A stretch of DNA of 64,000 nt from Chitinophaga lutea (GTDB taxonomy: Bacteria; Bacteroidota; Bacteroidia; Chitinophagales; Chitinophagaceae): the NCBI RefSeq assembly GCF_003813775.1, contig NZ_RPDH01000001.1:1922001-1986000 (forward strand), written 5' to 3'. The notes below the pieces were generated by a model. That model did no database searches, had not been told where the DNA came from, and saw only the letters and a list, made by a program, of their open reading frames with translations. The position numbers were made by a program, and so were the translations under genes. Positions 18,324 to 26,696 of the stretch are shown piece after piece; positions within the stretch are counted from its first letter, which is position 1, and every line of letters begins with the position of its first letter.

Positions 18324-18394
18324 GGTTCGTTGGTGTAACGGTAACATCCCGGATTGTCGATCCGGCGCTACGGGTTCGATTCCCGTACGGACCG
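18324..18394 (+). tRNA. tRNA-Asp (GTC), divergent
   Basis: This 71-base cloverleaf has a 7-bp acceptor stem (GGTTCGT/ACGGACC, one G-T), a 4-bp D stem, an anticodon stem CCGGA/TCCGG with loop TTGTCGA, and a T arm ACGGG-TTCGATT-CCCGT. The discriminator is G, as expected for Asp. Position 38 is A, although C38 is an Asp identity element in well-studied bacteria, and the body differs from the usual Bacteroidota tRNA-Asp as I remember it. It may therefore be a specialised or decoy copy. Confidence 0.8.
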
Positions 18395-18422
18395 CCGTGT
18401 GCCTGTATGAACAGCACAAAAT

Positions 18423-18493
18423 GGTGTCTGTGGTTTAATGGCAGAACGTCCGGTTGTGGACCGGAAGATGAGGGTTCGATTCCCCCAGACACC
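18423..18493 (+). tRNA. tRNA-His (GTG), divergent T arm
   Basis: It carries the extra 5' G opposite C73 that marks tRNA-His. The acceptor is GTGTCTG/CAGACAC and the anticodon stem TCCGG/CCGGA has loop TTGTGGA. The T-stem is one base short on its 3' side with an A-C mismatch (GAGGG against CCCC), so it may not work as an ordinary tRNA. Confidence 0.75.
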
Positions 18494-18502
18494 CTGCGAT
18501 AA

Positions 18503-18576
18503 CGGCCGGTAGCTTAACCGGACAAAGCTCCGCATTACGGATGCGGGGAGTGTGAGTTCGACTCTCACCCGGCCGT
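18503..18576 (+). tRNA. tRNA-Arg (ACG), divergent
   Basis: The cloverleaf has perfect stems: acceptor CGGCCGG/CCGGCCG, D stem GCTT/AAGC, anticodon stem CCGCA/TGCGG with loop TTACGGA, and T arm GTGAG-TTCGACT-CTCAC. The discriminator is T, unusual for Arg (A or G expected). It lies nine bases after the His gene, so the three are probably one transcript. Confidence 0.8.
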
Positions 18577-18738
18577 CGTTTCGGCGGATATGTCCATCCG
18601 CTGTTGGGAACGGAAGTTTCCCATCAAAGAGCTTCCTTCGCGGGAAGACGGGGCAAACATGCATTATGCAAACCAGGCGAGGGTTTCCGAATAGCCTCGC
18701 AGTGCAGCGGCGGTTGCCGGCTGTATGCTGTTGCTGAT

Positions 18739-18876
18739 GTACTGGCTGTCCCGCCAACAAATAATCTGTGGGTAAGAGGTTCGATTCCTCTCCGGGTAAC
18801 ACCGGTAGCTCATTTGGTAGAGCAACAGGCGGTTCAAAGGACTGAAACTCCTAAGAGGGAAGTACGCTGCTTCCTC
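18739..18876 (+). ncRNA. Permuted tRNA-like RNA, candidate YrlA-type Y RNA
   Basis: The parts of a tRNA occur in permuted order. A T arm AGAGG-TTCGATT-CCTCT (18775-18791) is followed by a closed 4-bp acceptor mimic CCGG-GTAACA-CCGG (18792-18805), then TA, then a D arm GCTC-ATTTGGTA-GAGC (18808-18823). Flanking strands TCTGT (18765-18769) and ACAGG (18825-18829) pair where the anticodon stem would be, with GGGTA as variable loop. Outer pairings GTCC/GGAC and GTACT/AGTAC (18739-18743 with 18861-18865) extend the stem. Bacterial Y RNAs of the YrlA type carry a tRNA-like module and work with the Ro60 homologue Rsr. No rsr gene is in this window. Ends are estimated, closing at a hairpin at 18854-18876. 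Confidence 0.6.
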
Positions 18877-19080
18877 AATTAAATGGCGACCACTGTCAGG
18901 CCGGGGAACCTTGCCGCAAAAATCCGGTAAGTGCCCCGCAGGCGGACCTGAACGGGCCTGCACATCATGCACTTGTTTTTTGAGTTGCACAACTGCATGA
19001 GCGCTGCATCCCTGCCATCCGCTTCCGTGCTCATCGCATTGGAAAGTGTCACCGGTCTGATTTTTTAAACCTGATGTATC
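18877..19080 (+). other. Structured gap before the slipin gene
   Basis: No gene is seen. A long dyad is present: AAGTGC (18929-18934) with GCACTT (18969-18974), and inside it CAGGC with GCCTG (18939-18943, 18956-18960). It may be the slipin leader or another small RNA. Confidence 0.3.
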
Positions 19081-20169
19081 ATGATGAAAAGAGTAACCAT
19101 CCACAAACACGAAGCAGCCCTGGTGTACAGGAACGGAGTGTACCAGCGTATGCTGGAACCGGGCCGCCACTGGCTGCTGTACCTGACCGAAAAAATGGTG
19201 CGTTATGACACCCTGCAGCCGTTTACCCCGCCGCAGGATCTGAACGTATACCTGCACGACGCCAAACTGGCCGATGCATTGATCGTTGTCGAGGTAAAAG
19301 ACACGGAGATTGCACTGCAATACGAAAACGGTCTGCTGAAAAAAGTACTGACCGCCGGCCGCTATGCCTACTGGAAAAGCGTTATCCGGTACGAGTTCGT
19401 GCACGTCAATATCAGCGAAGCGGAAATCGCGGAAAGTATCGATAAAACCGTGCTGCACCACAAACTGGTGGCGCCTTATGTCCGCAACTACATCGTGGAA
19501 AGCTACGAAAAAGCGCTGCTGTTCGTAGACGGGCAGTTCCGCCGCGAACTGGCCAGCGGAGCGCATGCCTGGTGGAAAAACAGCACCGCCATCCACGTAG
19601 GGAAAGTAGATACGCGCCAGCTCCAGGTAGAGATCAACGGCCAGGAAATCCTGACCCGCGATAAAGCCGCCCTGCGCATCAACGCCTGGGCACAATACCG
19701 GGTGACCGACGTGGGAAAAGCGCTGTTGCATAACAAAGACTACGAGCGCCAGTTGTACATCCTGATCCAGCTGGCTTTGCGAGAGTACGTAGCCGCCTTC
19801 AGCTTCGACGAGTTGCTGGATAAGAAAGACGCCGTCGCGCTGGCGGTCGACGCGACCGCATTGGGCGTGGAGGTACTGGGCTTCGGTATCCGCGACATCA
19901 TCCTGCCGGGTGATATGAAAGATATCATGAACCAGGTATTGATGGCGGAAAAGAAAGCACAGGCCAACATCATCATGCGCCGCGAAGAAACGGCCAGCAC
20001 CCGCAGCCTGATGAACACGGCGCGCCTGATGGACGACAACCCGATGCTGTTCAAACTGAAAGAGATGGAATATGTGGAGAAGATCGCTGAAAAAATCAGC
20101 ACTATCAGTGTAACCGGCAACAACGGGCTGATCGACGGACTGAAACAGATCTTTGTTACCCCGAAATAA
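19081..20169 (+). CDS. Slipin-family (SPFH/band-7) protein
   Basis: The 362-residue protein opens with a duplicated strand-rich module (HKHEAALVYRNGVYQRMLEPG near residue 6 and YEKALLFVDGQFRRELASG near 141). It then has an SPFH core with DKAALRINAWAQYRVTD near 204 and LALREYVAAFSFDELLDKKD near 235, and a C-terminal alpha-helical segment rich in Lys, Glu and Arg (VLMAEKKAQANIIMRREETA). Slipins are stomatin relatives that assemble into membrane scaffolds; no strong transmembrane segment is obvious here. Band-7/slipin genes have been noted next to RNA-repair genes, which fits the tRNA and Y-RNA-like cluster directly upstream. A second ATG follows the first; either may be used. Confidence 0.85.
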   Translation: MMKRVTIHKHEAALVYRNGVYQRMLEPGRHWLLYLTEKMVRYDTLQPFTPPQDLNVYLHDAKLADALIVVEVKDTEIALQYENGLLKKVLTAGRYAYWKSVIRYEFVHVNISEAEIAESIDKTVLHHKLVAPYVRNYIVESYEKALLFVDGQFRRELASGAHAWWKNSTAIHVGKVDTRQLQVEINGQEILTRDKAALRINAWAQYRVTDVGKALLHNKDYERQLYILIQLALREYVAAFSFDELLDKKDAVALAVDATALGVEVLGFGIRDIILPGDMKDIMNQVLMAEKKAQANIIMRREETASTRSLMNTARLMDDNPMLFKLKEMEYVEKIAEKISTISVTGNNGLIDGLKQIFVTPK

Positions 20170-20171
20170 AA

Positions 20172-20198
20172 AAGGAGTTGACGTACTGTCAACTCCTT
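20172..20198. terminator. Bidirectional terminator between slipin and fucosidase genes
   Basis: AAGGAGTTGAC pairs with GTCAACTCCTT around a five-base loop, with A-rich and T-rich flanks. It serves both convergent genes. Confidence 0.8.
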
Positions 20199-20204
20199 CT
20201 CTTT

Positions 20205-22322
20205 TTACCGCAACTGCAATTGCAGGTTCGGCAAGCCCATATCGTCGTGCGGCGTAGCGGGCTGATGGCGCTGCCAGCTCACCGGGAGCAGCCCGTCTTT
20301 TTTCAGCGGTACCGCCGGCAGGGTTTTCCTGTAGATCACCTGCGGAATGTTAAAATCAATATTCAGCGGCGTCTGTTTTTTGAAGTTGTTAAACAGCTTC
20401 ACCACCAGCTGGTTCTTCCCCTGCTCCAGGTCCAGCAGCAGGATGTGTTCCATGCTGTCTTGCTTGAGCGGATTACTTTGAATGTAGCGTTCTTTCCCGT
20501 TCAGCGTCACCCGCACCGCGTCGCCGGCGGTGATTTTCACCAGTACCTGCTGTTTTGCCGGCGAGCTGATCTCCTGCAGAATGTAGTAGCCCGTCATCAT
20601 CCCGGCCGGCAGCCAATACGTCTGCCCGTTTTTATAATTGGTTTGCTCCTTCCATGCACGGCCTTTGCCGTTGGGCCAGGGTTGGGTCACGTCTAGGTTC
20701 GCGAGGCTGCCGTTGCTGCCGCCGATACCAGAGAACATGGGCCCCTGCATATAGAACGCACCGAACTGCAGCCCCTTCGGCTGTAATTGCTCCGCCGTTC
20801 CGCCGTCAAGGGCTACCGTCTTACGCTCGTTCCCCAGCTGGAGGTCGATCGTTTTGCCTTTTTCTTCTTCGGTGTATTGCAGCACCGGCACGCTGCTGCC
20901 GGTTTTGGAAGACTGCAGCGTCCAGGCGTTTTTGATGGTGCTGGTGAAGCTGGTGTTATAATCCACGGTGGAATTGCTGAAATAGCGGAAAGCGTTGTTG
21001 TTCTGCAGGATGGTTCCTTCCGCTACGATATTGACCGGCGGAACGGTGAATCCGCCCGGCATTTCCAGCACAACCACTTTGAAAGGTGCCAGGTTGGCGG
21101 GCACCTGCACGATGCCCCCGTTTTTGGAAGCGCCTGTTTTCAGCGGTGTTTTGTCATCGAGCAGGTAGGCTTTCGTGATTTTGCCGGTGAGGCCGGGCAG
21201 AACGATCTCATTTTGGTCCGGCTGCCTCAGCAAATGGAGATACAGTTTGTTCTTCCGGCTGGTGATGCTGCCCCAGCTGAAAGGCACGTGGAAGGGATCC
21301 GGCGATGTGCCGTAGATCGCCTCGCCGTTCTTTTTCAGCCATTGGCCGATGGCCAGCAGCACGTCCCGTTCGAACTCCACCACGGTACCGTCGCCCCGCG
21401 GGCCGATGTTAAGCAAAAAGTTGCCGCCGCGGCTGGCTACACGGATGAGGCTGGTGAGTTTTTCATTGATCTTGGCCCGCATGTCGCCCCGCTGCTGCCA
21501 GGAGCGGTAGCCCCAGGTTTCGTGGAAAAACGACGCCGGGCTTTGCCAGGGCACGCCGATGATATAGTCCGGCTCCTGGTTATCTCCCATTACGGTGAAG
21601 TCGCCCATGTTATTCCCGATGCGGCTGCCGATCATACAATCGGGCTGCAGGCGGTGCACCAGTTCCCGCATTTCCTTACTCTGTTGCAGCGTCATGGAGC
21701 CCATATCGAACCACAGTTCCGTAACCGGGCCGTATTTTGTTAACAGTTCGGTGATCTGTTTTTTGTTGTAATCATGATGCGCGGGCGGAATGGAATCGGA
21801 GTTATGTCCCGAAATCGGCATCGCCGGCGGGAAATGCCAGTCGATCAAAGAGAAATACAACCCGAACGCCACGCCGTGCCGCTTGCACGCTTCGGACAGT
21901 TCTTTGAGAATATCCCTTTTGTAAGGCGTGGCGTCCATGATGTCGAACTGCGTAAAAGCGCAGTCATAGAGTGCAAAACCGTCGTGGTGCTTGGAGGTGA
22001 TCACCACCGAGCCCATGCCGGCGTTTTTTGCCAGCAGCGCGATGCTGTCCGGGTTCCATTTGTCCGGGTTAAATCCCGCCGCCACATTTTCGTACGTATC
22101 GCTATACAGGCCGGCTGCGTGTGCCCTGATCTGTTCGGAGAGACCGCGGTTCACGGGTTTCCCTTCCCATACGCCGCCCAGCTGGGAATACACACCGAAG
22201 TGAATGAACATCGCATATTTACGGTCGCGCCATTTTTGGAGCTGTTCACTGTTTACCTGGGCAAAAACCTGACCCGCGGCCAGCAGGCATCCTGCCAGGA
22301 CAATCGTTAATCGTTTCATCAT
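20205..22322 (-). CDS. Alpha-L-fucosidase, glycoside hydrolase family 29
   Basis: The 705-residue protein has a signal peptide (about 1-22) and a GH29 TIM-barrel: KYAMFIHFGVYSQLGGVW near residue 35, VVITSKHHDGFALYDC near 106, then the nucleophile in TELWFDMGSM near 212. RGGNFLLNIGPRGDG near 301 is typical of the family. After the barrel comes a fucosidase-type beta domain and a further C-terminal beta-rich domain, which makes it longer than minimal fucosidases. GH29 enzymes release alpha-L-fucose from glycans with retention. It is secreted or periplasmic and monocistronic. Two consecutive ATGs (22322, 22319) are possible starts. Confidence 0.92.
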   Translation of the reverse strand: MMKRLTIVLAGCLLAAGQVFAQVNSEQLQKWRDRKYAMFIHFGVYSQLGGVWEGKPVNRGLSEQIRAHAAGLYSDTYENVAAGFNPDKWNPDSIALLAKNAGMGSVVITSKHHDGFALYDCAFTQFDIMDATPYKRDILKELSEACKRHGVAFGLYFSLIDWHFPPAMPISGHNSDSIPPAHHDYNKKQITELLTKYGPVTELWFDMGSMTLQQSKEMRELVHRLQPDCMIGSRIGNNMGDFTVMGDNQEPDYIIGVPWQSPASFFHETWGYRSWQQRGDMRAKINEKLTSLIRVASRGGNFLLNIGPRGDGTVVEFERDVLLAIGQWLKKNGEAIYGTSPDPFHVPFSWGSITSRKNKLYLHLLRQPDQNEIVLPGLTGKITKAYLLDDKTPLKTGASKNGGIVQVPANLAPFKVVVLEMPGGFTVPPVNIVAEGTILQNNNAFRYFSNSTVDYNTSFTSTIKNAWTLQSSKTGSSVPVLQYTEEEKGKTIDLQLGNERKTVALDGGTAEQLQPKGLQFGAFYMQGPMFSGIGGSNGSLANLDVTQPWPNGKGRAWKEQTNYKNGQTYWLPAGMMTGYYILQEISSPAKQQVLVKITAGDAVRVTLNGKERYIQSNPLKQDSMEHILLLDLEQGKNQLVVKLFNNFKKQTPLNIDFNIPQVIYRKTLPAVPLKKDGLLPVSWQRHQPATPHDDMGLPNLQLQLR

Positions 22323-22930
22323 TTTTATCGGGGAGAAAAGTTAATACGGATTCAAAGTAAGAAAAGATTTTAATTTTCTTATCTTCATCACCAGTGAACA
22401 CCACGTACGCATGCAGTTCATTGATATTATTCCATCGTTGCATGAATCCGCATTTTATCCTTTCCGCCAGGCTCCGCCGGCAGAAAAATAATCCGGCAAC
22501 ATCAACGTCCACGAAAACCGGCCATGGAAAAGGACTTCCGGGTACGCAACCCGGCTCCCTGTACCGATCGACGGCGCTTCGTACATACGGAAACGTTACC
22601 TCCCGGCGCCTGTGCGGCAGATGTACGCCTTGCTCCGGATGACGCCGCTGTAACAAAGAAGTACCCAGGAAACCTGTTTTGCAGCAATGCAGAGGGCTGC
22701 ACCGGGCCTTCAGACGGAATTACCCGCTGTGATACTCATCATCCCGGAAAACCGGTAGTTTCCGCTACCGGCCATACGGCAGGCGCCGTCGGCCCACGGC
22801 GGGAAAATTATCCGGCACGGGAAAACCGCTGAAATAAACGGCCGTTTTGCGCGTTTCGGGAACATGCAAACCGGCATTCAACGGAAAGAACGGGAAACCG
22901 GGTGTGGCACGCCACTAAAAGACTAACAGC
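22323..22930. other. Gene-poor interval rich in CCGG dyads
   Basis: No supportable gene in about 600 bases. Many short CCGG-centred palindromes occur, including a hairpin CCGGTAG-TTTCCG-CTACCGG near 22750-22775. A 102-codon plus-strand frame at 22524-22832 has no family features and biased composition, so it is not called. Confidence 0.4.
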
Positions 22931-23719
22931 ATGGGATTTTTTACGAATAAAGTGATATGGATTACGGGAGCTTCCTCCGGTTTGGGGGAAGAACTGGCTT
23001 TGCAGCTGGCGAAGGAAAACGCCCGGCTGATACTGACTGCCCGCAACAGGGAAGCGCTCACCACCGTACAGCAGAAAGCCGGCGGGGAATCGGTGCTTTT
23101 GCCGGCAGACCTCGAAAAGGACGACCTGCAACAGCTGTCCGCCGCCGCACTGAAAGCATACGGGCACATCGATATTTTGATTAACAATGCCGGGATAACG
23201 CAACGTTCCATGGCGGAAGACACCCAGCCGGCGGTAGACCGGCGGCTGATGGAAATCAATTTCTTCGCGCCCGTTACACTCACCAAAAGCCTGCTTCCCC
23301 ATTTCCGGGAACGGAATACGGGGATGGTGGTAGTGATGAGCAGTATGGCGGGACTGATGGGTTTCCCCCTGCGAACCTCCTATGCGGCAGCGAAACATGC
23401 CCTGCAGGGGTATTTCGAAACGCTGCAGGTGGAGCATACCATCCCGGGGTTTTCAGCGATGATCGTGAGCCCCGGCCGCATCAACACCCCCATTTCCCTG
23501 CATGCGCTGACCGCCAGCGGCGAAGCGCATAACAAAATGGACAAGGGGCAGGCCAACGGGATTCCCGTGGATGTCTGCGTCAGGAAAATCGTGGCGGGGA
23601 TGCGGAATGGGAAACAACGCGTGATCGTAGCACGAAGCGAGCGGCTGCTGTGGTTATTTCACAAACTGGTGCCGCCTCTGTATTATTATATAGCCCGCAA
23701 AGTGGGAGCCAATCAATAA
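22931..23719 (+). CDS. Short-chain dehydrogenase/reductase (SDR) family oxidoreductase
   Basis: The 262-residue classical SDR has the cofactor motif TGASSGLGEE near residue 12, DILINNAG near 85, an active-site Ser in VVMSSMAGL near 136, and YxxxK as YAAAKHA near 152. The C-terminal part (LLWLFHKLVPPLYYYIARKV) is hydrophobic, as in membrane-associated DHRS7-like members that act on lipids, steroids or retinoids. The substrate is unknown. Its stop codon is followed at once by the ATG of the VOC gene, so the two form an operon. Confidence 0.9.
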   Translation: MGFFTNKVIWITGASSGLGEELALQLAKENARLILTARNREALTTVQQKAGGESVLLPADLEKDDLQQLSAAALKAYGHIDILINNAGITQRSMAEDTQPAVDRRLMEINFFAPVTLTKSLLPHFRERNTGMVVVMSSMAGLMGFPLRTSYAAAKHALQGYFETLQVEHTIPGFSAMIVSPGRINTPISLHALTASGEAHNKMDKGQANGIPVDVCVRKIVAGMRNGKQRVIVARSERLLWLFHKLVPPLYYYIARKVGANQ

Positions 23720-24754
23720 ATGCCTAAAACAACTGTTATGACTTACATTACCGGAATTCAGCAAATTGGTATTGGTGTGCGAAATGTCCGCGAGTCCATG
23801 TTAGGATACAAGGAGCATTTCGGCATGGACGTGCTGATATTTGACGATACCTCCGAAGCTACGCTGATGACCCCCTATACCGGCGGCACCGTACATCGCA
23901 GGCGGGCCGTGCTCTCCCTCAATATGCAAGGCGGCGGCGGATTCGAGATCTGGCAGTTCCAGGACCGCCAGCCCGTAGCGCCGGCACAGGTACCGCAATA
24001 CGGCGACCTGGGCATTTACGCCGCAAAAATCAAATGCCGCAACATCGAAGCCGCGCACCAGCATCTCAAAGGCTGCAATGCCGTGAAAGTGGGCGAGCTC
24101 ACCAAAGACCCCGCCGGCCAGCCGCACTTTTATGTGACGGACGCGCATGAAAATACTTTTGAAATCGTAACCGGCAACCACTGGTTCCACAAAAACAGCA
24201 ATGCCTGCGGCGGCGTAACCGGCGCCGTGATCGGCGTACGCGACATGGAAAAAGCGGTGGGCTTCTACCGCGATATTCTCGGCATCGACGAGATGGTGTA
24301 CGACGTGGCCGACGCGAAATACCGCAAAGTGCTGCTCCGCAAACACCCCGGCCGCATCGGCGCATTCCATAAACTGCTGGGCTCCGTGGAAATAGAGCTG
24401 GTGCAGAGCCTCGCCCGCGAGCCCGTAAAAATCTACCAGAACCGTTATTGGGGCGATTGTGGATTCATCCACCTCTGCTTCGACGTGATCGATATGTGCG
24501 CGCTCAAAGAGCACGCCTCCAAACTGGGCTATCATTTCTCCATCGACAGCCTGGATTCCTTCGCCATGGAAAGCGCCGCCGGCCGCTTCTGCTACGTGGA
24601 AGACCCGGACGGAACGCTGATAGAACTGGTGGAAACCCACAAAGTGCCGCTCTATAAAAAATGGGGGCTGTACCTGAACCTGAAGAAACGTTCGCTGGAA
24701 AAACCGCTGCCGGACTGGATGATCCGGATGCTGTCGCTCAGTAAGGTGAAGTAG
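23720..24754 (+). CDS. Two-domain VOC (glyoxalase/bleomycin-resistance fold) protein
   Basis: The 344-residue protein contains two vicinal-oxygen-chelate units. The first spans about 8-150 (ITGIQQIGIGVRNVRESMLGY at its start, HFYVTDAHENTFEIV at its end). The second spans about 165-315 (VTGAVIGVRDMEKAVGFYRDILGI, then RFCYVEDPDGTLIELVETH). Glu at the end of each module and His/Gln at the start are metal-ligand positions in the fold. Family members include glyoxalases, extradiol dioxygenases and 4-hydroxyphenylpyruvate dioxygenase-like proteins; which applies is unclear. It abuts the SDR gene, so both probably process one small molecule. An ATG seven codons in is an alternative start. Confidence 0.85.
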   Translation: MPKTTVMTYITGIQQIGIGVRNVRESMLGYKEHFGMDVLIFDDTSEATLMTPYTGGTVHRRRAVLSLNMQGGGGFEIWQFQDRQPVAPAQVPQYGDLGIYAAKIKCRNIEAAHQHLKGCNAVKVGELTKDPAGQPHFYVTDAHENTFEIVTGNHWFHKNSNACGGVTGAVIGVRDMEKAVGFYRDILGIDEMVYDVADAKYRKVLLRKHPGRIGAFHKLLGSVEIELVQSLAREPVKIYQNRYWGDCGFIHLCFDVIDMCALKEHASKLGYHFSIDSLDSFAMESAAGRFCYVEDPDGTLIELVETHKVPLYKKWGLYLNLKKRSLEKPLPDWMIRMLSLSKVK

Positions 24755-24823
24755 GCGGATGGTGCGGCTGCCTTACAGCCGTATCAGCCTGTAAATCAGG
24801 TCGTGCTTTATTTGTCGCAGGAA

Positions 24824-25190
24824 TAGTGAACCCTGGTGTAAGTCCCGGTGGTTTCACATTCCCTGGCAAAGCCAAAGCAGATGTACGCGGCATTGGTTGC
24901 TGAATTAGCGAAACCAGGTGTAAGTCTGGCAAGTTTCCCTGGAAAACAAAGCAGATGTACGCGGCATTGGTTGCTGAATTAGCGAAACCAGGTGTAAGTC
25001 TGGCAGGTTTATATTCCCTGGAAAACAAAGAAGATGTACGCGGCACTGGTTGCTGAATTAGCGAAACCAGGTGTAAGTCTGGCAGGTTTATATTCCCTGG
25101 AAAACAAAGAAGATGCACGCGGCACTGGTTGCTGAATTAGCGAAACCAGGTGTAAGACTGGCTAGGTTCACAATCCCCGCAGGGTTACAT
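24824..25190. repeat. Tandem repeat, units of about 74-82 bp, five copies
   Basis: A core GAAACCAGGTGTAAGTCTGG begins at 24910, 24984, 25063 and (one base changed) 25142, with a more divergent copy near 24828. The unit continues through a CCCTGGAAAACAAAG-like stretch to GATGTACGCGGCACTGG. CCAG and CTGG inside the core can form a small hairpin. The last two full units are almost identical, which implies recent amplification. It fills the gap 24755-25204, and no credible gene lies across it. Confidence 0.9.
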
Positions 25191-25204
25191 TCCGAGCAAC
25201 CGCC

Positions 25205-26098
25205 CTACACCGACTTATACTCCTTATAACACCAGGCAGTGAAAGGCAGTATTGCCAACAGCCACCACGCCCAGGCCCCGAACACCGCCGCGGCGATGCC
25301 GGTTACCGCCAGCAGGAGGAGCGGGTAAGTGAGGTACATACAGGTGAACAGCACCGAATCGTAAAACACCGTTCCTTTTGTTTTCTTCCTGGCGAAGTTC
25401 CGCCAGCATACATAAAACCACCTTTGCGTGAACCAACCGATGGCTGCGGGAATCGCCAGCAGCCACCGGTTCCGCTTTTCCGGCTGCATGTCCTGCAAAC
25501 CCGCCTGCATGCCTGTTTCGAGGCGCTGGTGAAGGGTGTCATTGAAAGTTTTGCTGTGATGCGACTCGTGCATCACCTCCCCGAAATACACATGAATGCT
25601 TTTGGGCACCGCATCGAAAGAATCGTAGATGATCGATACCGGCTGTATGTGCAGCGACGAGAGGCCCTCGTTCTTCCACGCGTTGATCGCCATCCTGAAA
25701 GTCCCCTTCCGCAGCGGACGTACATTGTATTCATTCACACAGATGCCTTCCGGGAAAATCAGGATACACCCGTTTTTACGGAGTATCTCTATGGAATGGT
25801 GAAATGTTTCCTCATTCTTCACGAGATTCTCTTTCCCCTCGCTGAGCCGGAAAATGGGGATCATATGCATGGCATGCAGTATCCGCGCCACCCATGGCTT
25901 CTTAAACGCGTCGCCGCGTGCCAGGAAGTGCAGGCTGCGCGGCATCAGCGCGCCCATGATCATTGCGTCGAGGAAAGAATTGGGATGGGTACAGGCCAGG
26001 ATGCAGGGCTCATGGTTTTCTTTGTAATGGAACACTATCCGCTTACAATAAAACTGTAAAGCAACCCGAACCGATATTTTCAACAGACTATAAAGCAT
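25205..26098 (-). CDS. Lysophospholipid acyltransferase (PlsC/GPAT-like) family protein
   Basis: The 297-residue protein has the acyltransferase landmarks: a catalytic HPNSFLDA motif near residue 38 (His and Asp five residues apart, a form often seen in Bacteroidota), RGDAFKKPW near 61, an FPEG substrate-binding motif in LIFPEGICVNEY near 119, and IQPVSIIYD near 157. Two hydrophobic segments near the C-terminus (about 245-290) anchor it in the inner membrane. It probably transfers acyl chains to glycerol-phosphate lipids or a related lipid. It is monocistronic; the tandem repeat lies just downstream. Confidence 0.87.
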   Translation of the reverse strand: MLYSLLKISVRVALQFYCKRIVFHYKENHEPCILACTHPNSFLDAMIMGALMPRSLHFLARGDAFKKPWVARILHAMHMIPIFRLSEGKENLVKNEETFHHSIEILRKNGCILIFPEGICVNEYNVRPLRKGTFRMAINAWKNEGLSSLHIQPVSIIYDSFDAVPKSIHVYFGEVMHESHHSKTFNDTLHQRLETGMQAGLQDMQPEKRNRWLLAIPAAIGWFTQRWFYVCWRNFARKKTKGTVFYDSVLFTCMYLTYPLLLLAVTGIAAAVFGAWAWWLLAILPFTAWCYKEYKSV

Positions 26099-26235
26099 TG
26101 TTCTCCGCCAGGCGTTGGCACGTTTAGTTCACTATACCGCTGCAACAGCGGTGCGGTACAATATCGTGCATTGTCCGACGTAAAACAAGACCCGCCACGC
26201 AAAATTTTACGGCGCGCCTGCCCGCTGCTCCCTGC

Positions 26236-26616
26236 TTACTTCCGGTGCGGGCCCAGCTGCCGGATGCCGTACTTCTGGAGGTCGAACTTCATTTCCAGTA
26301 ACTGGAACAGGAGCATATTCAGGGCTTCCAGCTTTGAAATAATACGTGGATAGATGCTTGGTTCCGCGTTCGGGACCACCACGCTGTGCCCCCTGACCAC
26401 ATTCAGGATATCTTCTTCGGAAAAAGCGAAGAACTGGGCGGGCGACAGGTTAAAAATGGAAAGAATGGAATCCAGCCGGTTACAGTGCATATTGGTGGCG
26501 CCGGATTCCATCGAAACATACGTGGAGCTCGATACATTCAGCTGCTCCGCCATGTAGTGCTGGGTCAGATTGTGCAGCACACGCAGGAGATAGAGTTTTC
26601 TGCTGATTTCTTTCAT
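26236..26616 (-). CDS. XRE-type helix-turn-helix regulator
   Basis: The 126-residue protein has a lambda-repressor-like HTH at about residues 8-62 (LRVLHNLTQHYMAEQLNVSSSTYVSMESG then LDSILSIFNLSPAQFFAF). A C-terminal helical tail of about 50 residues is of unknown role. Neighbouring genes give no clear target. It lies 80 bases after the Crp/Fnr gene on the same strand and may share its transcript. Confidence 0.85.
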   Translation of the reverse strand: MKEISRKLYLLRVLHNLTQHYMAEQLNVSSSTYVSMESGATNMHCNRLDSILSIFNLSPAQFFAFSEEDILNVVRGHSVVVPNAEPSIYPRIISKLEALNMLLFQLLEMKFDLQKYGIRQLGPHRK

Positions 26617-26696
26617 GATGTCAATGGTTGAGGTTAAGAAATTGGTGCGATACCAACAAAACTAGCAGTATCCCCAATATTATCTCTTGACATTTG

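Noticed and set aside
18600..18760. A fourth ordinary tRNA upstream of the T arm at 18775
   Set aside because: No 5' acceptor strand pairs with the sequence after the T arm, and the anticodon loop would lack T33. The permuted arrangement with the downstream D arm explains the bases better.
18664..19731. 355-codon minus-strand reading frame over the RNA island and slipin gene
   Set aside because: It lies opposite slipin and the Y-RNA-like element, has no family features and is biased in composition; it is a shadow of the GC-rich plus-strand gene.
22524..22832. 102-codon plus-strand gene
   Set aside because: No recognisable motifs, Arg/Pro/Gly-rich composition and no promoter; more likely chance in GC-rich sequence.
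24824..25190. CRISPR array
   Set aside because: Units of 74-82 bp repeat over their whole length with no unique spacers between short repeats, and no cas adaptation genes are near.
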